NCBI GenBank assembly: GCA_965234405.1
Contig: OZ248346.1
Reading direction: 5' to 3' (one strand)
DNA from: Planktophila turicensis
Lineage (GTDB): Bacteria > Actinomycetota > Actinomycetes > Nanopelagicales > Nanopelagicaceae
Length of the DNA: 64,000 nucleotides
Positions 22,510 to 31,516 of this stretch are shown here, one piece after another (positions within the stretch are counted from its first letter, which is position 1; every line of letters begins with the position of its first letter). The notes under the pieces were generated by a model that had not been told where the DNA came from, did not search any database, and worked only from the letters and a program-made list of their open reading frames with translations. The translations under genes were made by a program, and so were the position numbers.

Positions 22510-24831
22510 TTAATAATCGCGGAGCGTAGCAAGCACAGAATCGATTTCATCAGGCTTGACCATCACCGTGCGCGCCTTAGAACCTTCTGACGGTCCAACA
22601 ATTCCACGAGATTCCATCAGATCCATGAGACGACCTGCTTTTGCAAAACCAACCCGAAGTTTGCGTTGCAACATAGAAGTTGAACCAAATTGCGTGCTGA
22701 CAACAAGTTCGACTGCCTGAATAAGAATTTCGAGATCATCGCCAATCTCTTTATCAATATTCTTATTTGCCTGGGCAACCTGCGTAACATCATCACGATA
22801 ACGTGGCGCTAATTGCTTCTTTACGTGGCCTACTACGGCTTCGATTTCGCGCTCTGAAACATAGGCGCCTTGGATACGGATTGCGCGGCTGGCTCCCATT
22901 GGAATAAAGAGGCCATCGCCCTGACCGATGAGTTTTTCGGCACCTGGGCTATCGAGAATAACGCGTGAGTCAGCAAGAGAAGATGTAGCAAATGAAAGAC
23001 GCGAAGGAACGTTTGCCTTGATAAGTCCTGTAACGACGTCAACAGATGGGCGCTGTGTTGCAAGTACCAGGTGAATACCTGCAGAACGTGCCAACTGAGT
23101 AATTCGAACAACTGATTCTTCTACTTCTCGCGCTGCAACCATCATGAGATCTGCAAGCTCGTCGATGATGACAAGTAGATATGGATAAGGCTCAACGATG
23201 CGATCAGATCCCGGAGGCGCAACAACCTTGCCAGCGCGTACAGCCTTATTGAAATCATCGATATGTCTAAATCCAAATGTTGCTAGATCTTCGTAACGCA
23301 GATCCATTTCACGAACAACCCAGGTGAGTGCATCGGCTGCCTTCTTTGGATTCGTGATAATCGGAGTAATCAAATGCGGAATACCTTCATAAGCAGTGAG
23401 CTCTACGCGCTTAGGGTCAATCAAGATAAGTCGTACATCATCAGGTGTTGCGCGCATCAAAACTGATGTAATCATCGCGTTAATCATCGAAGATTTACCT
23501 GCACCCGTTGCACCAGCAACTAATAAGTGCGGCATCTTGGCAAGGTTTGCACAGACAAAGTTGCCTTCTACATCTTTACCGAGGGCGACCAACATTGGGT
23601 GGTGATCTTGTCCCGCCACACTTGAGCGCATGACATCGCCCAAAGCCACGATTTCACGGTCAGCGTTGGGAATCTCGATACCTACAGCGGACTTACCTGG
23701 AATTGGAGAGAGAATTCGTACTTCGCTACTTGCAACAGCATACGAAATATTCTTTGAAAGCGCCGTGATGCGTTCGACCTTTACTGCATTTCCAAGTTCA
23801 ACTTCATAACGAGTAACAGTTGGTCCGCGCATGAAGCCAGTTACTTGGGCATCGATATCAAATTGCTTGAAGACTTCGGTAAGCGATGCCACAACAGTTT
23901 CATTTGCCTTGCTCTTAGCTTTCGCTGCTGGGCCAAGCTTGAGAAGATCTTGCGAGGGAAGTTCGTACTTCGTATCGCTGGTGAGCAAGAGTTGCTCTGG
24001 GCGCTTCTCTGACTTAGGTGCGCTCACTAATTGCGCATCAAGAGGAGCCTTTGGAATTTCAACAGTAAATTCTTGGTCGAACTCTTCTTCATCAATCTCA
24101 TCAGGCTCTTGATTCCAGGCGACAACCGGTGACTCAAAAGGAGGCGTATCGGTAATTTCAAAGTCATCTTCTTTACGTGCAGGCTTCTTTGACCATAGCC
24201 AGATAGCAATTACCTTGATGCGGATTCCGACTTTAGATATTGGCGTTGCAGTGATGATAAGTACGCCGAAGAAGAAAGTTGCGAAGAGAACTGGGTAAGC
24301 AAGAAGTGAAGTCATGAGCGCAACCAACGGTTTGGCGACCCAGTAGCCCAGCTGGCCTCCGCCATCACGAATTGCTGTAGCGCCAGTTGGATTTACCGCG
24401 CCAAGAGATCCGTTAAGAAGGTGCGCAATACCCGTTGCACTGACTAGAAGTGTCAGAGTTCCAACAGTGATGCGACCCATTGTGTGCTTATCTTCAGGTT
24501 TTCTAAAGAGACGAACGGCAAAGTAGAGAAGAACGAGTGGAGCCAAAATTCCGATACGACCAAAGGCGCCATAGAAGAGTGAGTAAAGATTGCGCCCTAC
24601 AAAATTATCGGCCTTAAACCATGTTCCTGCGAATGCCGATAGCGAGAGCAGAAGGACGAGCAGAGCTGCTCCGTCACGGTGATGTTCGGGATCAAGATCG
24701 CGAGCACCGCGCGCTACAAATCGAATTGATGAGCCGAGAGATTTAGCCAGAAGGCGCCAGAGAGAGGACAGCGCAGATCCAACAATCTTTAGGAAAGACT
24801 TGTTAGTTGTGCGTTTCTTCTTCTTAGCCAC
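22510..24831 (-). CDS. ftsK: DNA translocase FtsK
   Basis: Septal motor that pumps chromosome ends and activates Xer recombination. Basic N-terminus (AKKKKR), about four membrane segments in the first 200 residues, a short acidic linker, then the RecA-like motor with Walker A GATGAGKSS and Walker B LLVIIDELADLMM, and a C-terminal gamma winged-helix domain (RKLRVGFAKAGRLMDLM). GTG at 24831 is my preferred start; an ATG at 24942 would overlap rnj by 61 bases. The linker is short compared with large actinobacterial FtsK proteins. XerC, its partner, is in this window. Confidence 0.95.
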   Translation of the reverse strand: MAKKKKRTTNKSFLKIVGSALSSLWRLLAKSLGSSIRFVARGARDLDPEHHRDGAALLVLLLSLSAFAGTWFKADNFVGRNLYSLFYGAFGRIGILAPLVLLYFAVRLFRKPEDKHTMGRITVGTLTLLVSATGIAHLLNGSLGAVNPTGATAIRDGGGQLGYWVAKPLVALMTSLLAYPVLFATFFFGVLIITATPISKVGIRIKVIAIWLWSKKPARKEDDFEITDTPPFESPVVAWNQEPDEIDEEEFDQEFTVEIPKAPLDAQLVSAPKSEKRPEQLLLTSDTKYELPSQDLLKLGPAAKAKSKANETVVASLTEVFKQFDIDAQVTGFMRGPTVTRYEVELGNAVKVERITALSKNISYAVASSEVRILSPIPGKSAVGIEIPNADREIVALGDVMRSSVAGQDHHPMLVALGKDVEGNFVCANLAKMPHLLVAGATGAGKSSMINAMITSVLMRATPDDVRLILIDPKRVELTAYEGIPHLITPIITNPKKAADALTWVVREMDLRYEDLATFGFRHIDDFNKAVRAGKVVAPPGSDRIVEPYPYLLVIIDELADLMMVAAREVEESVVRITQLARSAGIHLVLATQRPSVDVVTGLIKANVPSRLSFATSSLADSRVILDSPGAEKLIGQGDGLFIPMGASRAIRIQGAYVSEREIEAVVGHVKKQLAPRYRDDVTQVAQANKNIDKEIGDDLEILIQAVELVVSTQFGSTSMLQRKLRVGFAKAGRLMDLMESRGIVGPSEGSKARTVMVKPDEIDSVLATLRDY

Positions 24832-24881
24832 ACCTTCAATCTTAGGTGGAGGGTATTTTTCAAGCCCGTAGGCGCGCCGAC

Positions 24882-26567
24882 CTAAACCTCGACGACAACG
24901 GGAACGATCATCGGACGTCGGCGGTGTTTCTGGCCGACCCATCCCCCGATAGTTCTGCGCACTACTTGTGAAAGTTGATGTGTTCCGTTAACTCCCTCTG
25001 CAACAGCTGCTGTGAGAGCTTTCTCAATCTGTCCACGCACTTCATCAAAGAGCGCTTCATCCTCATTAAATCCACGTGCATGAATATCTGGTCCCGCAAC
25101 AATCTTTCCTGTTTGGGATTCAATGACGACAATGACAGAGATAAATCCTTCTTCGCCAAGGATTCGACGATCCTTCAATGAGGATTCAGTGATATCTCCA
25201 ATGCTTTGGCCATCGACATAAACGAACCCGCAAGGAACGGCGCCCACAACTTCTGCCTCGTGGTTAACGAGATCTACAACGATTCCGTTTTCAATAATGA
25301 AAGCGTTTTCACGTGGCACACCGGACTGAATTGCAATCTCAGCATTTGCTTTGAGATGGCGCCATTCGCCATGAACAGGTAAGACATACTTCGGCTTCAC
25401 GATGTTGTAGCAATAGAGAAGTTCGCCGGCAGCAGCGTGACCAGATACGTGCACCATGGCGTTAGCTTTATGTACAACTTTTGCACCAAACCGTGTGAGT
25501 TCGTTGATGACTCGGAAAACAGAATTTTCATTACCTGGGATAAGTGATGAAGCCAATATGACAGTGTCGCCATCGCCCACGCGAATCTGGTGGTCTCCAT
25601 TTGCCATACGTGACAAGGCGGCCATTGGTTCGCCTTGCGAGCCTGTACAGATAAGTACAACACGATCATCGTAGTTATCGAGTTCGCGCGCATCGAAGAG
25701 AATTCCGCTTGGAACGTTGAGGTAACCCATATCTTCAGCGATCTTCATATTGCGAATCATGGAGCGGCCAATAAAAGCTACGCGACGATTGTGAAGTGCT
25801 GCGGTATCGATTACTTGTTGCACGCGGTGAACATGTGATGAGAACGATGCGACGATGACACGTCGTTTAGTGGATGCAATAACGCGATTGAGCGCAGGCA
25901 TGATTTCGCGCTCTGAAGGAGTAAAGCCCGGAACATCCGCGTTTGTTGAATCAACGAGGAAGAGGTCAACTCCTTCTTCGCCCAAACGAGCGAAGGTGCG
26001 CAAATCTGTAATGCGGCCATCAAGTGGAAGTTGATCCATCTTGAAATCGCCTGTGTGTAGAACAGTTCCAGCCTTAGTGTGGATTGCAACGGCAAGCGCA
26101 TCTGGGATTGAGTGGTTGACTGCAACAAATTCGAGTTCGAATGGGCCGACATCTTCGCGATTGCCTTCGGTGACTTCACGAGTTAAAGGTGAGATGCGAT
26201 GTTCTTTACATTTTGCTGAAATTAGAGCGATGGTTAGTGGAGATCCGTAGACAGGAATATCACCGCGTTCGCGCAAGAGATAAGGAACTGCACCGATATG
26301 GTCTTCGTGGCCGTGGGTAAGGAAGAGACCGACAACATCGTTGAGGCGATCGCGGATATAACTAAAGTCGGGAAGAATCAGATCGATTCCTGGTTGATTA
26401 TCTTCAGGGAAGAGAACTCCGCAGTCGACAATCAATAACTTTCCGTTGGTCTCATAGACAGTCATATTGCGACCGATTTCGGAGATTCCACCGAGTGCAA
26501 CTATGCGCAGGCCACCATCAACGAGCTTGCTAGGCGTTCCGAGATTTGGATGGGGATGTTGTGTCAT
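24882..26567 (-). CDS. rnj: Ribonuclease J
   Basis: Metallo-beta-lactamase/beta-CASP RNase with 5' exonuclease and endonuclease activity in RNA decay. The metal motif HGHEDHIGA lies near residue 80, with further His/Asp ligands in LHTGDFKMD and the beta-CASP region VSGHAAAGE. 561 residues, usual length. It starts 3 bases after dapA, a conserved actinobacterial pairing. Confidence 0.96.
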   Translation of the reverse strand: MTQHPHPNLGTPSKLVDGGLRIVALGGISEIGRNMTVYETNGKLLIVDCGVLFPEDNQPGIDLILPDFSYIRDRLNDVVGLFLTHGHEDHIGAVPYLLRERGDIPVYGSPLTIALISAKCKEHRISPLTREVTEGNREDVGPFELEFVAVNHSIPDALAVAIHTKAGTVLHTGDFKMDQLPLDGRITDLRTFARLGEEGVDLFLVDSTNADVPGFTPSEREIMPALNRVIASTKRRVIVASFSSHVHRVQQVIDTAALHNRRVAFIGRSMIRNMKIAEDMGYLNVPSGILFDARELDNYDDRVVLICTGSQGEPMAALSRMANGDHQIRVGDGDTVILASSLIPGNENSVFRVINELTRFGAKVVHKANAMVHVSGHAAAGELLYCYNIVKPKYVLPVHGEWRHLKANAEIAIQSGVPRENAFIIENGIVVDLVNHEAEVVGAVPCGFVYVDGQSIGDITESSLKDRRILGEEGFISVIVVIESQTGKIVAGPDIHARGFNEDEALFDEVRGQIEKALTAAVAEGVNGTHQLSQVVRRTIGGWVGQKHRRRPMIVPVVVEV

Positions 26568-26570
26568 AAA

Positions 26571-27467
26571 TTAATTCTTCAGCGTGACGCCGCCAGCAAT
26601 CAGATCTTTACGTAGCTGTTCGATCTGTGCTTCGGTTGCATCAACGAGTGGCAGACGAGTTGTTCCTCCGGGTAGACCCATGAGAGACATCGCTGCCTTG
26701 GTCAAAATTGCTCCTTGTGTGCGGAATGTGCCGGTAAATACTGGCAAGAGTTGTTGGTGAATCTCAAGAGCCTTTGCAGAGTTACCTGCAAGCCAAGCAT
26801 CAAGCATCGCTTTGAGCTGAAGTCCAACTGTGTGGCCACAGACAGATACGAAACCTACTGCCCCCACTGAAAGGAATGGCAGGTTGAGAATGTCGTCACC
26901 TGAGTAAACAGGAATTCCGCAGCGCTTGATTACCCAAGAGGTTGCAGCGATATTTCCCTTTGCATCTTTGAGAGCCACGATGTTATCGACAGTTTCAAAG
27001 AGTTTAACGATGGTGTCAGATTCAATTTCAACGCCAGTACGACCTGGAATGTCATACATCATGATTGGTAAATCGGTAGCTGCTGCAACTGCGCGGAAGT
27101 GCGCTTCGATGCCTGCTTGAGGAGGCTTGTTGTAATACGGAGTTACGACGAGAAGTCCGTCAGCTCCTGCATCCTGTGAACGCTTAGCTTGTTCGACAGT
27201 GTAAGAAGTTTCGTTATCGCCTGCGCCTGAGAGAACTTGAATCTTTGAGCCAACAACCTTCTTGACGACTTTGATGATCTCAAGTTTTTCAGAAGATTTT
27301 GTTGTTGGGGCTTCACCGGTTGTTCCGTTGACAGCGATGCCGTCATGGCCGGTATCAACGAGATGTTGCGCAAGCTTTTCTACGCCAGCCCAGTCGATGG
27401 ATCCATCTTTATCAAATGGGGTCACCATTGCGGTGAGGAGTCGACCGAAAGGCGCTTGCGTACTCAT
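26571..27467 (-). CDS. dapA: 4-hydroxy-tetrahydrodipicolinate synthase
   Basis: DapA condenses pyruvate with aspartate semialdehyde in the lysine/diaminopimelate pathway. NGTTGEAPT near residue 47, VTPYYNKPP near 108-116 (Tyr pair) and the Schiff-base lysine in VALKDAKGN near 165 are all present. 298 residues. ATG at 27467 lies 6 bases after TAAGAT, a likely leaderless start. dapB is 2 kb away. Confidence 0.96.
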   Translation of the reverse strand: MSTQAPFGRLLTAMVTPFDKDGSIDWAGVEKLAQHLVDTGHDGIAVNGTTGEAPTTKSSEKLEIIKVVKKVVGSKIQVLSGAGDNETSYTVEQAKRSQDAGADGLLVVTPYYNKPPQAGIEAHFRAVAAATDLPIMMYDIPGRTGVEIESDTIVKLFETVDNIVALKDAKGNIAATSWVIKRCGIPVYSGDDILNLPFLSVGAVGFVSVCGHTVGLQLKAMLDAWLAGNSAKALEIHQQLLPVFTGTFRTQGAILTKAAMSLMGLPGGTTRLPLVDATEAQIEQLRKDLIAGGVTLKN

Positions 27468-27473
27468 TTGGGC

Positions 27474-27479
27474 ATCTTA
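27474..27479 (-). promoter_or_regulatory. Candidate leaderless -10 element for dapA
   Basis: TAAGAT on the minus strand ends 6 bases before the dapA ATG, in the 16-base gap after thyX. Confidence 0.45.
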
Positions 27480-27483
27480 TCGC

Positions 27484-28203
27484 TTAAGGCGCGATACGAC
27501 CAGATTTTTCAAATGCCCCGTATGTAAGAGGCATTAATTTCGCGAATTCGGCTTCCATCTTTTCGGCAACCATCTCGATTTCGCGTTGTGGGTAGCTTGG
27601 GAAGTGTGAACCTTCACGAGCTGTACGAAGAGAAAGGAAGTTCATAAGTGCACGCGCATTCATGGTTACGTACATTGATGAATAGGTAGCAACAGGAAGT
27701 ACTACGCGCGCGACTTCGCGGGCAACGCCAGCTTCGAGCATCTTCTGATAAGAATCGTAAGCAATGAGATATGCATCTTTCATCGCCTTAACGCTGATAT
27801 CAAATTGTTCAGCTGTTCCATCTTCGAATGTATAGGCGCCAGTCTTGCCGACTTGAACCAACTTACGTTCCTTAGATGGAATGTAGAAAACTGGCTTGAG
27901 TTCGCGGTAGCGACCTGACTCTTCGTTATATGAAGCGATGCGGTGGCGCATGAATTCGCGGAATACAAAGATGGGAGCTGAGACAAAGAAGGTCATAGAG
28001 GTGTGTTCGAATGGTGAACCATGGCGTTCGCGAGCAAGGTAATTGATTAGCCCTGCAGAACGAGCTGGGTCTTCACCGATCTCATCCATTGATTGTTCGC
28101 CAGCTGTCGATACACGCGCTGCCCAAATAACGTCGGCATCGCTCGCGCTTGCCTTGATGAGTTCAACGGATACATCGTCTCTAAAAATTACGGTCTCAGA
28201 CAT
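27484..28203 (-). CDS. thyX: Flavin-dependent thymidylate synthase ThyX
   Basis: Makes dTMP from dUMP with FAD and methylenetetrahydrofolate. The ThyX motif RHRIASYNEESGRY is complete near residue 87, and FEHTSMTFFV precedes it. 239 residues. ATG at 28203 lies 6 bases after TAAGGT. Divergent from azlC; upstream of dapA. Confidence 0.97.
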   Translation of the reverse strand: MSETVIFRDDVSVELIKASASDADVIWAARVSTAGEQSMDEIGEDPARSAGLINYLARERHGSPFEHTSMTFFVSAPIFVFREFMRHRIASYNEESGRYRELKPVFYIPSKERKLVQVGKTGAYTFEDGTAEQFDISVKAMKDAYLIAYDSYQKMLEAGVAREVARVVLPVATYSSMYVTMNARALMNFLSLRTAREGSHFPSYPQREIEMVAEKMEAEFAKLMPLTYGAFEKSGRIAP

Positions 28204-28209
28204 GTCCGC

Positions 28210-28215
28210 ACCTTA
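28210..28215 (-). promoter_or_regulatory. Leaderless -10 element for thyX
   Basis: TAAGGT on the minus strand ends 6 bases before the thyX ATG; no Shine-Dalgarno precedes the gene. Confidence 0.5.
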
Positions 28216-28263
28216 TCTTTCAACCCCCCTCCACCCTCTGGATATCTAGGGCACAATTGCCGC

Positions 28264-28932
28264 GTGTCCAGAGTGAACCGCGCCACCGCTACCCAAAGTC
28301 TGAGCGTCTCCTTCACCGTTGGCCTATATGGAACCGCTTTTGGGGCGGCATCAATCGCAGCAGGATTTTCAATCCTGCAAACCTGCCTTCTCTCACTTCT
28401 TACCTTCTCTGGAGCATCACAGTTTGCAGTCGTTGGAGTAATGGGCGCAGGAGGAAGTGCAATCTCGGGAATTGCTACTGCTTCACTTCTTGGAATTCGC
28501 AATGGCCTCTATGGATTGCGAATGGCACCTGTATTAAAAGTTCGAGGGTTCAAGAGAGTTGTTGCTGCGCAAGTAACGATTGATGAATCAACCGGTGTAT
28601 CAATCGGACAGGAAGATCTTGGGCTCGATGCGATGAAACATGGCTTCTGGCTTACCGGTTTTGGCGTCTATATCTTCTGGAACTTCTTCACACTTCTTGG
28701 CGCACTCGGTGCGCAAGCGATGGGCAATCCATCAGCATGGGGTCTTGATGCCGCAGTCCCTGCTGCATTTCTTGGCCTTGTGTGGCCCAGACTTCTCGGA
28801 AAATTCGAACGCGTACTTGCTGCATCTGCCGTTGTTCTGGCAATTGCACTCAGTCCAGTAATTTCAGCGGGCTTGCCGATTATTGCTACAGCGCTACTTG
28901 CCGTTGCATTTGGATGGAAGGCTCGAGCATGA
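28264..28932 (+). CDS. azlC: AzlC-type branched-chain amino acid exporter, large subunit
   Basis: A 222-residue membrane protein of the AzlC family, which with AzlD exports branched-chain or related amino acids. TFSGASQFAVVGVMGAGG near residue 48 and the following GIRNGLYGLRM are family features; several hydrophobic helices follow. GTG at 28264 is preferred: earlier in-frame codons overlap thyX. CACAAT 6 bases upstream may be a weak leaderless -10. The window is rich in branched-chain amino acid genes. Confidence 0.9.
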   Translation: MSRVNRATATQSLSVSFTVGLYGTAFGAASIAAGFSILQTCLLSLLTFSGASQFAVVGVMGAGGSAISGIATASLLGIRNGLYGLRMAPVLKVRGFKRVVAAQVTIDESTGVSIGQEDLGLDAMKHGFWLTGFGVYIFWNFFTLLGALGAQAMGNPSAWGLDAAVPAAFLGLVWPRLLGKFERVLAASAVVLAIALSPVISAGLPIIATALLAVAFGWKARA

Positions 28933-29234
28933 ACGCACTGTGGATAGGAGTTTTAGGAACCAGCGCAATTGCATTTGCCCTTAAATACACAGGGCATTCA
29001 ATTCCAGAGAAGTACCTAACAAATCCGCGCATGCTGCGAATCAATACTCTGATTCCAATTGCCCTACTGAGCGCGCTCGTTGGCGTTCAGACTCTTACCG
29101 AGAAAGGTAAGTGGGTTATTGATCAGCGTTTAGCAGGAGTTGCCGTAGCACTTATTGCCCTCAGCCTGAAAGCTCCATACTTCGTCGTCGTGATTTCAGC
29201 TGCCGTTACATCTGCAGTGTTATACAGACTGTAA
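28929..29234 (+). CDS. azlD: AzlD-type branched-chain amino acid exporter, small subunit
   Basis: A 101-residue protein with about four hydrophobic helices and the AzlD-like RMLRINTLIPIALLSAL region. It overlaps azlC by 4 bases (ATGA), so both subunits are translationally coupled. Its stop lies 2 bases from that of the convergent redoxin gene. Confidence 0.88.
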   Translation: MNALWIGVLGTSAIAFALKYTGHSIPEKYLTNPRMLRINTLIPIALLSALVGVQTLTEKGKWVIDQRLAGVAVALIALSLKAPYFVVVISAAVTSAVLYRL

Positions 29235-29236
29235 AG

Positions 29237-29494
29237 TTAAATAATGCCGAGCGAAGTGAGCTTGGCCTTGAGATCGTTATCTGATGGTTCTGTCAGATGA
29301 GTTCCATCTGAGAAAACGATGACAGGAATCGACTTCGCTCCCCCATTGATCTCTTGCACCTTTGCTGCAGCTGATTCATCTACTTCTACATCGATGTGAT
29401 TGACCTGAACATCTAGCTCTTCAAAGAGGCGCTTTGAGCGACGGCAATCTCCACACCAATCGGCGCCGTACATTGTGATATCTGCCTGTGCCAT
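29237..29494 (-). CDS. Mycoredoxin-like glutaredoxin with CGDC active site
   Basis: An 85-residue glutaredoxin-fold protein: MYGADWCGDCRRSK at the N-terminus (active site CGDC), then IPVIVFSDG with the cis-proline of the fold. Actinobacteria use such proteins with mycothiol (mycoredoxins). The CGDC pair differs from the CPYC of glutaredoxins. It follows dapB by 3 bases with AGGG as ribosome site. Confidence 0.85.
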   Translation of the reverse strand: MAQADITMYGADWCGDCRRSKRLFEELDVQVNHIDVEVDESAAAKVQEINGGAKSIPVIVFSDGTHLTEPSDNDLKAKLTSLGII

Positions 29495-29497
29495 CTC

Positions 29498-30238
29498 TTA
29501 ACCCTCCATAAAGTTTTCCAGGCCGAATGTCAGCCCTGGATGAGTAACAACCTGACGAACACCAAGAAGAACTCCTGGCATGAAACCAACTCGGTCAATT
29601 GAGTCGTGACGAATGGTGAGTGTTTCACCGATTCCGCCGAGCAGAACTTCTTGGTGTGCAACTAATCCACGAAGTCGGACAGAGTGAACTGGAATATCCC
29701 CCACTGTTGCACCGCGTGCGCCGTCGAGCGATGATGATGTTGCATCTGGCATCTGAGCAAGACCTGCCTCTTTACGAGACTTCGCCATGAGTTCTGCTGT
29801 ACGAGCCGCGGTTCCAGATGGAGCGTCGACCTTATTTGGGTGGTGAAGTTCAATAATTTCTGCAGATTCAAAGTACTTAGCTGCCTTAGTCGCGAACTCC
29901 ATCATCAGAACTGCGCCGATAGCGAAGTTAGGGGCAATCAAGACTCCGGACTTAGATGAAGCAAGCAGGCTCTTAATCTTTGCGATGCGAGCATCATCGA
30001 AACCAGTTGTTCCAATAACCGCGTTGATGTTGTTGGCAATGAGAAATTCGAGGTTGGCCATTACTGAATCTGGAGTCGTGAAATCAACGACTACCTGTGC
30101 GCCATTGGCAACAAGTGCGTCTAGTGAATCACCAAGATCGAGCGCAGCAACGAGTTCGAGATCAGTCGCATCAGTAACTGCCTTAACAACTTCTGAACCC
30201 ATGCGGCCACGTGCACCGAGTACGCCTACTTTGATCAT
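29498..30238 (-). CDS. dapB: 4-hydroxy-tetrahydrodipicolinate reductase
   Basis: Second shared enzyme of lysine/diaminopimelate synthesis. N-terminal GARGRMGSEV is the nucleotide-binding loop; ELHHPNKVDAPSGTA (about residue 132) contains the substrate-binding and catalytic histidine/lysine residues. 246 residues. It overlaps the M16 peptidase gene by 4 bases. Confidence 0.96.
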   Translation of the reverse strand: MIKVGVLGARGRMGSEVVKAVTDATDLELVAALDLGDSLDALVANGAQVVVDFTTPDSVMANLEFLIANNINAVIGTTGFDDARIAKIKSLLASSKSGVLIAPNFAIGAVLMMEFATKAAKYFESAEIIELHHPNKVDAPSGTAARTAELMAKSRKEAGLAQMPDATSSSLDGARGATVGDIPVHSVRLRGLVAHQEVLLGGIGETLTIRHDSIDRVGFMPGVLLGVRQVVTHPGLTFGLENFMEG

Positions 30239-31512
30239 TTCTGGAGCACCTTTTCAAATTTTGATTCGTTCTTAAATGGACCGACAAGAGCAAGGGTAGG
30301 CGTTTTCACCAAGAACTCGCTGGCAATTTCGCGGATGTCTTCAGCGCTTACGCGAGAAATAGCTTTGAGGATGTCATCAAAATCCATGACCTGGCCGTAA
30401 ACGATTTCATTCTTGCCGATTCGGCTCATGCGAGAGCCGGTATCTTCTTGGCTCAAGACGAGTGAGCCACGGACTGCGCCCTTAGCGCGCTCAATCTCTT
30501 CATGAGTCATTCCATTATCTGCAACGTCTGATAAAACACTGCGGATGATTTCGACAACTTCGATTGCCTTTGTTGGATTGCAACCGGCATAGAAACCAAG
30601 AACTCCAGAACCTGCGAACTGTTGCGCATAGGCGTAGACAGAATAGGCAAGGCCGCGCTTTTCGCGGATTTCCTGGAACAAGCGCGATGACATTCCGCCA
30701 CCGAGAGCTGCAGAGAGAACGCCCATAGAGAAACGACGATCATCGGCGCGAGCAACGCCTTCCATGCCATAGAACATGTGGGCTTGTTCGCTCTTCTTGT
30801 ACATCAGCCCAACTGATTGCTGCTTGGAATTCTTGACCAGAGTATTAGGACGAACAACTGGTGCAGCAAGGACATCGAGGAAGTTATCGCGAGAAAGAGC
30901 TTCTTCAACCATAGCAACGACGCGCTTATGTTTGATATTTCCTGCAACAGCAACAACGAGATCCTGAGGCAGGTACTTCTTCTTGTAATAGTTAAAGACT
31001 GTATTTCGAGACATGCCGTTGATGGAGTTAATTGTGCCCAGAATAGGGCGACCAATTGGTGTGTCACCGTAATAAGTATCGCTAAAGAGATCGTGCACGA
31101 GATCGCTTGGATCGTCATCGCGCATCGCAATCTCTTCTAGGACAACCTTGCGTTCAGCATCCACATCGAGGGCTGTAACGATGGATGAAGTGATGAGGTC
31201 GCTAACGACCTCAATCGCCATCGGAAGATCGGTATCAATGACGCGTGCGTAGAAGCAGGTGTACTCCTTCGAGGTGAAGGCATTCATCTCGCCGCCAACA
31301 GATTCGATAGAAGATGAAATCTCTAGCGCTGTTCGGCTGGTTGTTCCTTTGAAGAGAAGGTGCTCTAAAAAGTGAGAAGCACCAGCTGTTGCCGGTGCTT
31401 CATCACGTGAACCTACATTGACCCAGATTCCCACAGCAGCGCTGCGCACTGACGGAACTTCTTCCGTAACAATGCGCAGGCCACTTGAGTGAACTGAGCG
31501 TTTGACTGACAT
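30235..31512 (-). CDS. M16-family zinc peptidase
   Basis: A 425-residue pitrilysin/processing-peptidase type protein. The inverted zinc motif HFLEH lies near residue 47, with the downstream glutamate region VLEEIAM. A second, inactive M16 domain follows (ALGGGMSSRLFQEIREKRGLAYS is typical; shown by GMSSRLFQEIREKRG). The pnp-M16-dapB order is conserved in actinobacteria. Substrate unknown. Confidence 0.92.
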   Translation of the reverse strand: MSVKRSVHSSGLRIVTEEVPSVRSAAVGIWVNVGSRDEAPATAGASHFLEHLLFKGTTSRTALEISSSIESVGGEMNAFTSKEYTCFYARVIDTDLPMAIEVVSDLITSSIVTALDVDAERKVVLEEIAMRDDDPSDLVHDLFSDTYYGDTPIGRPILGTINSINGMSRNTVFNYYKKKYLPQDLVVAVAGNIKHKRVVAMVEEALSRDNFLDVLAAPVVRPNTLVKNSKQQSVGLMYKKSEQAHMFYGMEGVARADDRRFSMGVLSAALGGGMSSRLFQEIREKRGLAYSVYAYAQQFAGSGVLGFYAGCNPTKAIEVVEIIRSVLSDVADNGMTHEEIERAKGAVRGSLVLSQEDTGSRMSRIGKNEIVYGQVMDFDDILKAISRVSAEDIREIASEFLVKTPTLALVGPFKNESKFEKVLQK

Positions 31513-31516
31513 CTAC

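Noticed and set aside
28093..28263. N-terminal extension of azlC into thyX
   Set aside because: The added residues look unlike a membrane protein and overlap thyX in antisense; GTG at 28264 fits the family.
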